6,220 nucleotides of DNA from Eubacteriales bacterium (GTDB lineage: Bacteria; Bacillota_A; Clostridia; Christensenellales; Aristaeellaceae). Below the pieces are notes generated by a model, which worked only from the letters and a program-made list of their open reading frames with translations, had not been told where the DNA came from and made no database searches. A program made the translations under genes and the position numbers. This document shows, one piece after another, positions 1-4,367 of this stretch. The DNA is taken from NCBI GenBank assembly GCA_028692205.1, contig JAQUXV010000170.1, positions 1 to 6,220 on the forward strand, written 5' to 3'. Position 1 is the first letter of the stretch. Each line of letters starts with the position of its first letter.

Positions 1-251
1 GGGAACAGAGTGACCGCGAGACGGCGGAAGCCACGGAGCTTACGCTGTGGCAGCGGCTGGAAAGCGGGTTCCAGGCCTCCATTCAGGGGATCGGGCAGTT
101 CTTCCAGAACATGCTGGTGTTCATCGCCATCCTTCTGCCGGTGCTTGTGCCGCTGGCCGTAGTGATTGTGGTCGTGTGGCTGATCGTTCGCGCCCGCCGC
201 CGCCGCAACCCCAAAACGACCGGCAGCGACGACCTGCCTCCGCAGGAATAA
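1..251 (+). CDS. DUF4349-like membrane protein, C-terminal end (5' truncated)
   Basis: Only the last 82 codons are in the window; the frame enters at base 3 and ends with TAA at 249-251. The visible part begins with a polar stretch, followed by a segment (about residues 14-36) with the pattern LWQRLESGF...GIGQFF. A hydrophobic membrane helix follows at about residues 37-63, then the cluster RARRRR and a short acidic-polar tail ending DLPPQE. This order of amphipathic LW-x-RL segment, single helix and basic stop-transfer is the usual C-terminus of DUF4349 proteins, which are anchored by this helix with the bulk of the protein outside. The family's function is not established. The assignment rests on this short tail only, so another single-pass protein with a basic cytoplasmic tail is possible. 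It lies 243 bases upstream of the SIMPL gene on the same strand, also an envelope protein. Confidence 0.7.
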   Translation, partial: EQSDRETAEATELTLWQRLESGFQASIQGIGQFFQNMLVFIAILLPVLVPLAVVIVVVWLIVRARRRRNPKTTGSDDLPPQE

Positions 252-299
252 CCCCCCGGCTTACCGATGCATAGCACAAAGCTATCTTGCCGCGACACA

Positions 300-352
300 G
301 CGCCGTTGCTACGGGATGTTCAAACCGTAACAGCGGCGCGGCCGCCGCGGCC
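300..352 (+). other. GC-rich stem-loops in the gap after the DUF4349-like gene
   Basis: Bases 300-314 pair with 325-339 (GCGCCGTTGCTACGG against CCGTAACAGCGGCGC) with one mismatch and one G-U pair around a 10-base loop. A second small hairpin, GGCCG/CGGCC, follows at 340-352. There is no T-run after either, so this is not a standard intrinsic terminator. It could end the upstream transcript with help from Rho, or protect its 3' end. The rest of the 252-478 gap shows no gene and no convincing promoter. Confidence 0.5.
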
Positions 353-439
353 TTACCACCCTCTATGGCAACGCAACCCTACGGCGGATATCTCGGCGCT
401 TGCCGGATTGATCCGTTCACCCCATCAGGGCTAAACCAC

Positions 440-470
440 GGCGGGCATAAAAGGGGCTTCCCCGCCCGCC
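440..470 (+). promoter_or_regulatory. Nested inverted repeat just upstream of the SIMPL ribosome binding site
   Basis: GGCGGG at 440-445 pairs with CCCGCC at 465-470. Inside the loop, GGGG at 453-456 pairs with CCCC at 460-463 around CTT. The outer stem ends 8 bases before the AAGGAG at 479-484. It could act on mRNA stability or translation of the SIMPL gene, or be an operator. No ligand or protein can be assigned. Confidence 0.4.
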
Positions 471-478
471 GAACATGT

Positions 479-484
479 AAGGAG
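479..484 (+). promoter_or_regulatory. Ribosome binding site of the SIMPL gene
   Basis: AAGGAG lies 10 bases before ATG 495. It rules out the longer reading from TTG 486, which would sit only 1 base after it and would put extra residues ahead of a perfect signal peptide. Confidence 0.85.
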
Positions 485-494
485 ATTGTTACCC

Positions 495-1190
495 ATGAAA
501 AAATTCCTTGTTCTTTTGCTTTCCATTTCCCTTTGCCTCACCGCTGTTCCCGCGCTGGCCGAAAGCGCCGCGCAGACGGTATCCGCCACCGGCACCGCCA
601 CCGTAACCATAGCGCCGGATATGGCCACCTTCACCGCGGGCGTTCGCACGGATGATACGCAGGTATCCGCCGCTTTGGAGTCGAATTCTACCGCTATGCA
701 GGCTGTGCTCGCCGCCCTGAAGGCAATGGGCGTAGACGCGCAGGATCTGCAAACCCAAACCTACAGCGTCAGCCCCAATTACAGCTATTCGGACAACGGA
801 CAGGAGACCCTGACGGGTTATGTCGTCACAAACGTCGTCACGGTCACGGTGCGGAACCTGGATCAGCTGTCGGCCCTGCTGGACGCGGCCGTTGCCGCGG
901 GCGCAAACCAGACTTATGGGGTTGATCTGGCAAGCACCCATCAGGACGAAGCCTACGAGCAGGCGCTTCAGGCCGCCACTAAGAACGCGGTACGCAAAGC
1001 CGGGCTGATCGCAGGCGCACTGGGCCGCGAGGCCGGAGACGTGATCTCCGTAACCGAAGCGGACAATTCCTACTATTTCAGTACGAACAGCCGCTCCGTC
1101 GCCTATGCTATGGACTCCGGCGCCACGCCGATCGAAAACGGCATTCTGTCCGTAACGGCCACAGTGGACGCCGTGGTGGCGCTGCAGTAG
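495..1190 (+). CDS. SIMPL-domain (DUF541) secreted protein
   Basis: The product is 231 residues, typical for the YggE/BP26-like SIMPL family. Residues 1-22 are a clear signal peptide: MKK, a leucine-rich core and ALA before Glu23. The cysteine at residue 14 is inside the hydrophobic core with no lipobox, so the protein is probably secreted rather than a lipoprotein. Family marks follow in order: VSATGTATVTIAPDMATFTAGV (about 29-50), LQTQTYSVSPNY (85-96), GYVVTNVVTVTVRNLDQLSALLDAAVAAGAN (108-138), the helix AATKNAVRKAGLIAGALG (160-177) and the C-terminal TPIENGILSVTATVDAVV (211-228). SIMPL proteins form oligomeric rings in some bacteria and are linked to envelope or oxidative stress, but their biochemical role is unsettled. 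It sits 68 bases before cysK. No promoter is evident between them, so read-through into cysK past the hairpin at 1196-1229 is possible. Confidence 0.93.
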   Translation: MKKFLVLLLSISLCLTAVPALAESAAQTVSATGTATVTIAPDMATFTAGVRTDDTQVSAALESNSTAMQAVLAALKAMGVDAQDLQTQTYSVSPNYSYSDNGQETLTGYVVTNVVTVTVRNLDQLSALLDAAVAAGANQTYGVDLASTHQDEAYEQALQAATKNAVRKAGLIAGALGREAGDVISVTEADNSYYFSTNSRSVAYAMDSGATPIENGILSVTATVDAVVALQ

Positions 1191-1195
1191 CACCT

Positions 1196-1229
1196 TTCCC
1201 GCGGGCGGGCGCTTGCCTGCCCGCGGGAA
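1196..1229 (+). other. Strong GC-rich hairpin between the SIMPL gene and cysK
   Basis: Bases 1196-1210 pair with 1215-1229 in a continuous 15-base-pair stem (one G-U pair) around the tetraloop GCTT. It begins 5 bases after the SIMPL stop and ends 29 bases before the cysK start. It is followed by AACCCACC, not a T-run. It therefore looks like a mRNA-stabilising or processing hairpin, or a Rho-type or weak terminator allowing read-through, rather than a full intrinsic terminator. Confidence 0.65.
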
Positions 1230-1244
1230 CCCACCCTGTTATGG

Positions 1245-1249
1245 AAGGA
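1245..1249 (+). promoter_or_regulatory. Ribosome binding site of cysK
   Basis: AAGGA lies 9 bases before ATG 1259. The upstream in-frame ATG at 1241 overlaps the region of this site and has no site of its own, so 1259 is the better start. Confidence 0.8.
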
Positions 1250-1258
1250 CGGTTTACG

Positions 1259-2191
1259 ATGGCGAATATCTACACTTCCGCCGACCAGTTAATCGGCAAC
1301 ACCCCTCTGCTGGAGCTTTCCCACATCGAAAAGCAGTTCGGCCTTAAAGCCCGGCTGCTTGCAAAGGTAGAATTCCTCAATCCCACCGGCTCGGTAAAGG
1401 ATCGCATTGCCAAGGCAATGTTGGACGACGCCGAGGCAAGGGGCCTCCTGCAGCCGGACAGCGTTATCATCGAGCCGACGTCCGGCAACACGGGCATCGG
1501 CCTCGCGTCCGTAGCCGCCGCGCGTGGCTACCACGCGGTGATCGTGATGCCGGATACCATGTCCGTGGAACGCCGGACGCTGATGAAGGCCTACGGCGCG
1601 GAAATCGTGCTGTCCGAAGGCAGCAAAGGCATGCAGGGCGCGGTGGATAAGGCCGCCGAGCTTGCCGCGGAAATCCCCCACAGCTTCATTCCCGGCCAGT
1701 TCGTAAACCCCGCCAATCCCGAAGCCCACCGTAAAACCACCGGCCCGGAAATTGAGCGGGATACCGACGGCAAGGTGGATTTCTTCGTGGCGGGCGTGGG
1801 CACTGGCGGCACGCTGACGGGCGTGGGCCAATACCTGAAGCAGCTGCACCCCGCGTTGAAAGTGGTGGCGGTGGAGCCCGCCTCCTCCCCCCTGCTTTCC
1901 AAGGGCACGGCGGGCGGGCATAAAATACAGGGCATCGGCGCCAACTTCGTGCCCGAAGTGCTGGACACGGAAGTTTACGACGAGGTGATCGACGTCGCGG
2001 ATGCCGACGCCTTCGAAACCACCCGCCTCATCGGGCGGCTGGAAGGGCTGCTGGCGGGCATTTCCGCAGGCGCGGCGGTATGGGCGGCCATCGAGGTTGC
2101 CAAACGGCCGGAAAACGCGGGTAAAACCGTCGTCACCCTGATGCCGGACACCGGCGACCGTTATCTTTCCACCCCGCTGTTTGCGGAATAA
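1259..2191 (+). CDS. cysK: Cysteine synthase A (O-acetylserine sulfhydrylase)
   Basis: This is a 310-residue PLP enzyme of fold type II that makes L-cysteine from O-acetyl-L-serine and sulfide in the cytosol, the last step of sulfur assimilation. The usual marks are all present. QLIGNTPLLEL is at 10-20. NPTGSVKDR has the PLP-binding Lys at 47. The substrate and cofactor loop TSGNTG is at 74-79. PGQFVNPANPEAHRKTTGPEI is at 145-165, the phosphate-binding loop GTGGT at 181-185, KIQGIGANFVPEVLD at 222-236 and GISAGAA at 267-273. The end is PDTGDRYLSTPLF. Length and motifs fit CysK rather than CysM or cystathionine beta-synthase, since there are no CBS domains. Starting at ATG 1259 gives the normal MANIYTSADQLIGNTP N-terminus; the ATG at 1241 would add only MEGRFT. 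No T-box or SAM riboswitch is visible in the 68-base gap upstream. A strong terminator follows at 2208-2266. Confidence 0.97.
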   Translation: MANIYTSADQLIGNTPLLELSHIEKQFGLKARLLAKVEFLNPTGSVKDRIAKAMLDDAEARGLLQPDSVIIEPTSGNTGIGLASVAAARGYHAVIVMPDTMSVERRTLMKAYGAEIVLSEGSKGMQGAVDKAAELAAEIPHSFIPGQFVNPANPEAHRKTTGPEIERDTDGKVDFFVAGVGTGGTLTGVGQYLKQLHPALKVVAVEPASSPLLSKGTAGGHKIQGIGANFVPEVLDTEVYDEVIDVADADAFETTRLIGRLEGLLAGISAGAAVWAAIEVAKRPENAGKTVVTLMPDTGDRYLSTPLFAE

Positions 2192-2207
2192 TCTAGTTTT
2201 CTTAAAC

Positions 2208-2266
2208 AAAACGACGCTCCCTGCACCGGGCTGTGGTATTCTTCCGGTGCAGGGAGCGTCGTTTTT
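2208..2266 (+). terminator. Intrinsic terminator of cysK, bidirectional in form
   Basis: Bases 2208-2229 pair perfectly with 2244-2265, a 22-base-pair stem around a 14-base loop. It is preceded by AAAA and followed on the plus strand by TTTTT (2262-2266), starting 16 bases after the cysK stop. On the minus strand the exit reads TTTTGTTT, so it can also stop transcription arriving from the baeRF gene. Confidence 0.9.
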
Positions 2267-2288
2267 ATACGGGAATGGGCGCGGGCGG

Positions 2289-2309
2289 GCCGGGAACCCG
2301 GGGTTCCGG
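2289..2309. repeat. 21-base palindromic repeat, copy 1
   Basis: G followed by CCGGGAAYCCGGGGTTCCGG, with C at the variable place. It is itself a near-perfect inverted repeat that can fold as a GC-rich hairpin. It matches copy 2 at 2472-2492 in all but one base. Confidence 0.7.
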
Positions 2310-2339
2310 CTCGCCTGCTGTAGAACTCGTTTTCCCGGG

Positions 2340-2367
2340 TAGCATCGGAGGGAACCCTCCGTTGCTA
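2340..2367. other. Inverted repeat in the cysK-baeRF gap
   Basis: TAGCA (2340-2344) and CGGAGGG (2346-2352) pair with CCCTCCG (2355-2361) and TGCTA (2363-2367), with a single T-T mismatch. No T-run follows, so it is not a terminator. A smaller hairpin, GTTTGCGG/CCGCAAAC, lies at 2402-2422. The stretch 2268-2434 holds no plausible gene; it consists largely of such GC-rich dyads. Confidence 0.55.
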
Positions 2368-2434
2368 ATCGTATCGAACGGTTTAGCCGGTCGGGCGGGG
2401 CGTTTGCGGCTTGCCCGCAAACAGTACCCGTAAG

Positions 2435-2462
2435 CAAAAAAGTGGCAAATGCCACTTTTTTG
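2435..2462. terminator. Bidirectional intrinsic terminator between the convergent genes
   Basis: This is a palindrome: A6, GTGGC, the loop AAAT, GCCAC, T6. Read on either strand it is a short GC stem followed by six T residues. It lies 169 bases beyond the baeRF stop on the minus strand and 244 beyond the cysK stop on the plus strand. It probably acts as the main stop for the minus-strand transcript and a back-up for cysK. Confidence 0.85.
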
Positions 2463-2471
2463 ACGGTTTGA

Positions 2472-2492
2472 GCCGGGAATCCGGGGTTCCGG
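2472..2492. repeat. 21-base palindromic repeat, copy 2
   Basis: Same element as at 2289-2309, with T instead of C at the variable place, 183 bases downstream in the same orientation. The flanks are not clearly alike, so this does not look like a simple tandem duplication of a longer unit. Confidence 0.7.
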
Positions 2493-2600
2493 TAATCGCA
2501 TCCTCGTTTGGAACCGGCAGACACGAATGGCAACCCCTTGTGAATACTATACCGGGATACGGACGTAAAGGGTTCAGGCCCTGTAAACCTAACGGGTAAA

Positions 2601-2620
2601 GGCACGCTTGCCCGTGTGCC
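2601..2620 (-). other. Small hairpin after the baeRF stop codon
   Basis: GGCACGC (2601-2607) pairs with GTGTGCC (2614-2620) around TTGCCC, 11 bases beyond the baeRF stop. On the minus strand it is followed only by TTTACCC, too short a T-run for a convincing terminator. The stretch 2493-2600 shows nothing else recognisable. Confidence 0.35.
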
Positions 2621-2630
2621 GGTTGTTCCC

Positions 2631-3776
2631 CTAGAACCTGAAAATCGCCGCGATTCCCGTTTCCCTCGGCATCGTATCGGACGACAGAACCACTACTTCG
2701 CTCTTGCTCTTCAAGGCAAGCTGAGCCAGTTCGTCCAGCACATCGCCGGTTTCGGGGTCGTCGAGGCTCCGCTCGAAAACTTTTCCCGTTTCGGGGGAAA
2801 CCTTCCCCGGAATGATCTTATCCGCGTTAATAAAGAGCATACCCACCCGGTTTTCGACAATCGCCTTGCCGACGACCGCAAGGCTGTCCGACCCGGTTCC
2901 GGACGCCTTCGCCTGCTCAAAGCGCTGCCGGTAGCTTTCCAGCTTGGCGCGATCGAACGGCTCAAGGATTTTCCGAATACTCTCCTTCAGCTGTTCCAGC
3001 GTGAAGGAAGTATAGTCGCCCATGATGCCGTTTTTAAGCAGGAACGGGTTGTTGCTGATTCGGATAAACGTCGGGTGGTGCTCCGGGAGCGCCGCCAGTA
3101 TCAGCGGAAGCCCGGACGGCTTGGAATAATTGTCCATCACAAAGCGGTCGACATACCGAAAGAATTTTTCCATATCCTTGCCAATTTCCGGTTTACCGCC
3201 GCCATAGCCGTGGAACACGCCGCCCTGCTCGGCCCCGGAAACATGCGTCAGGGTTGTATCGTCGGGCAACTGTTCACCCAGCACCGCTTTGATGTCTCGG
3301 GGAGCGCCCGGCTCCAGCTGAATTTTTTCGATCACGTTCCGGTTACCCTGAAACAGGTCGAACTCGCTGCCGCTCAGCCCCAGAAGCTGATAATGCCCAA
3401 GCGATTGAAAGGCTTTCATCAGCGGTTTGGTGTGAAACTGGTTGGATACGATCGCCAGCGGCTCGACGCTGTCGTAAAGCCTGTATACGACGCATTTCGT
3501 CGGGGTACACAGGACTGCCATTCCGCTGAGCGTATTGTTCCAAATGTCGTCATCGTCCTCCATTTGCTTCAGCGGCTCCATAATCGCGCCGACATCCTTG
3601 GGGGAATGCTTTTTCGCCAGGGAGGTTTCCACCGTTTTCAGAAGGTTTTTATAAACGATGGGATCCTTTTTATTCTCCGGTATAAACCGGATTGTGGGCA
3701 GATAGATGGATACGAATGGGCCTTCCTGTTCAAACAGGATGTCGTTGGGGAACTCCTTCACGATCTGATATACCAT
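2631..3776 (-). CDS. baeRF-family protein (bacterial eRF1/Pelota-like), probably family 3
   Basis: The product is 381 residues, soluble, with no signal or membrane segment. Bacterial archaeo-eukaryotic release factor (baeRF) families are predicted relatives of eRF1 and Pelota, thought to act at the ribosome in termination or rescue; little is shown by experiment. Visible marks are VSIYLPT near the N-terminus (22-28), an acidic turn at 73-77, and the central FHGYGGGK (188-195) followed by the helix DMEKFFRYVDRFV. VGMLFINADKIIPGKV is at 311-326, and the end MPRETGIAAIFRF (369-381) is the typical closing strand of family 3. The canonical GGQ of true class I eRF1 is absent; GGGK may lie in the corresponding loop, but that is inference. 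ATG 3776 is chosen because AAGGAGG lies 9 bases upstream; 32 extra residues from 3872 would read through that site. It has its own promoter at 4025-4054 and converges on cysK. Confidence 0.85.
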   Translation of the reverse strand: MVYQIVKEFPNDILFEQEGPFVSIYLPTIRFIPENKKDPIVYKNLLKTVETSLAKKHSPKDVGAIMEPLKQMEDDDDIWNNTLSGMAVLCTPTKCVVYRLYDSVEPLAIVSNQFHTKPLMKAFQSLGHYQLLGLSGSEFDLFQGNRNVIEKIQLEPGAPRDIKAVLGEQLPDDTTLTHVSGAEQGGVFHGYGGGKPEIGKDMEKFFRYVDRFVMDNYSKPSGLPLILAALPEHHPTFIRISNNPFLLKNGIMGDYTSFTLEQLKESIRKILEPFDRAKLESYRQRFEQAKASGTGSDSLAVVGKAIVENRVGMLFINADKIIPGKVSPETGKVFERSLDDPETGDVLDELAQLALKSKSEVVVLSSDTMPRETGIAAIFRF

Positions 3777-4018
3777 AAACAATACCCTCCTTCTCGAATC
3801 ACGATCCAGCGGCGCAGGTTTACGTAGCATGTATGAGCGATCTTTGTTCCTGTTCCCATCAATTTTACCCAATGCTCAAATTCTATTTTACTTTTATCAA
3901 ATTGACGATGATACCGGCTTTTCGTGCAAGTTCGGTTTGACCGCGCAAGTTCAGGGTCTTCCCGTCCCGAAGCGCCTGTTTTCATTGTTCCATCGTTCTT
4001 GCTTATCGACCGTCTTCT
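3777..4018 (-). promoter_or_regulatory. Long untranslated leader of the baeRF gene
   Basis: If transcription starts near 4018, the mRNA carries about 240 bases before the start codon, AT-rich compared with the genes. The last part holds the strong GAAGGAGGG ribosome binding site (3785-3793). On the minus strand the 8-mer GAACTTGC occurs twice (3945-3952 and 3926-3933), 19 bases apart, with the small hairpin CGGT/ACCG between them. The 7-mer GTAAAAT also occurs twice (3885-3891 and 3862-3868), and either copy could serve as a weak -10 for a second promoter. No known riboswitch consensus was recognised. Confidence 0.4.
3786..3792 (-). promoter_or_regulatory. Ribosome binding site of the baeRF gene
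   Basis: The minus strand reads AAGGAGG, 9 bases before ATG 3776. This decides the start against the longer in-frame ATG at 3872. Confidence 0.85.
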
Positions 4019-4024
4019 ATTATG

Positions 4025-4054
4025 ATTATAGCACAAATGATAAAGTCTGGTAAA
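4025..4054 (-). promoter_or_regulatory. Sigma-A type promoter, extended -10, for the baeRF gene
   Basis: On the minus strand a perfect TATAAT (4025-4030) is preceded by TGC, giving an extended -10. It lies 18 bases downstream of TTTACC (4049-4054), which matches the -35 consensus at four of six places. The start of transcription would be near 4018, about 240 bases before the baeRF start codon. Confidence 0.65.
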
Positions 4055-4104
4055 TAACCCGTCGAATACGATCATCGGCAACCGGCGCACGAAGAAGGCA
4101 GACA

Positions 4105-4317
4105 TTAAGCCGTTAAGCCGTTTCGCCGGTATAAGTCGTTGATAAGCCGTTCATAAGCCTTTTTCGAATACGCAAGCTCAGCCTGCTCAAAAAGGTTCAG
4201 ATGCGCGAAGCCAAGCCGTACACGGGCGGGAGCGTACACGGACGTACGTGACCGCCCGTTGCGGCGCAGGTGACAAAGCAGATGAGCTTTTTTCAGCAGG
4301 CTGAAAGGCTGCCGCAT
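4105..4317 (-). CDS. Doubtful small ORF, 70 codons, unknown
   Basis: The translation is rich in Arg and Leu, with an amphipathic C-terminal half (about 40-70) ending YERLINDLYRRNGLTA. I recognise no family. Against it: no clear ribosome binding site precedes ATG 4317, and the only start lies inside a stem-loop (4304-4331). The region also contains the 4222-4259 hairpin and the 9-mer array, whose spacings of 8, 11 and 18 do not follow codons. For it: the frame stays open upstream of the ATG for about 15 codons, with sensible residues (KLIEESKRLSQ), which could mean a decayed or frame-shifted gene. About 60% of third positions are G or C, a little below the neighbours. It could be a real small protein, a gene remnant or chance. 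Confidence 0.2.
   Translation of the reverse strand: MRQPFSLLKKAHLLCHLRRNGRSRTSVYAPARVRLGFAHLNLFEQAELAYSKKAYERLINDLYRRNGLTA
4106..4162. repeat. Array of five TAAGCCGTT-like 9-mers
   Basis: TAAGCCGTT occurs at 4106-4114, 4114-4122 and 4143-4151. TAAGTCGTT is at 4132-4140 and TAAGCCTTT at 4154-4162. All are in the same orientation, with start-to-start steps of 8, 18, 11 and 11 bases. The 11-base steps put neighbouring copies on the same face of the helix, as in the direct-repeat sites of OmpR/PhoB-type regulators. The array lies about 50 bases upstream of the -35 of the baeRF promoter, so an operator role is possible. No regulator can be named. Confidence 0.55.
4222..4259 (+). other. Two-part stem-loop
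   Basis: ACGGGCGG (4222-4229) pairs with CCGCCCGT (4252-4259). CGTAC (4233-4237) pairs with GTACG (4244-4248) around a 6-base loop. Between the stems, GAG faces TGA, which on the plus strand gives two tandem G-A pairs and a G-U pair. That would be favourable only in a plus-strand RNA, and no plus-strand promoter was found. Confidence 0.45.
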
Positions 4318-4332
4318 CTGCGACAGCCTTTT
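4291..4332. terminator. Overlapping hairpins after prs, possible transcript end
   Basis: AAAGGCTG (4304-4311) pairs with CAGCCTTT (4324-4331), with an inner CGCA/TGCG pairing of which the minus-strand form is slightly better. It begins 36 bases beyond the prs stop. After it the minus strand shows no T-run, whereas the plus strand has TTTT. A second dyad, TTTCAGC/GCTGAAA (4291-4306), overlaps it by a few bases. It may mark the 3' end of the prs transcript, but it is not a textbook intrinsic terminator. Confidence 0.4.
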
Positions 4333-4367
4333 ACTTTCTTCAATTAGTTTAGCCCCGGTTCATCCGC

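Noticed and set aside
489..1193. Minus-strand frame of 234 codons opposite the SIMPL gene
   Set aside because: It is an exact shadow of the SIMPL frame, which has the signal peptide, family motifs and ribosome binding site.
1213..1242. TTGCCT and TGTTAT as a cysK promoter
   Set aside because: The -35 lies inside the hairpin stem and the start would fall at the ribosome binding site, leaving cysK without one.
1289..2605. Long minus-strand open frame (438 codons) opposite cysK
   Set aside because: It is the antisense shadow of a well-supported cysK in GC-rich DNA; its composition (many His, Arg, Gly) and passage through the terminator hairpin are not those of a gene.
2616..3827. Plus-strand open frame of 403 codons opposite the baeRF gene
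   Set aside because: It mirrors the baeRF codons, has no family marks, and begins right where the convergent gene ends; the minus strand carries the conserved motifs and the ribosome binding site.
3758..4105. Minus-strand frame of 115 codons whose ATG overlaps the stop of the 70-codon ORF (TAATG)
   Set aside because: It runs through the TATAAT promoter, the AT-rich leader and into the baeRF coding start in another frame; no ribosome binding site and no protein-like conservation pattern.
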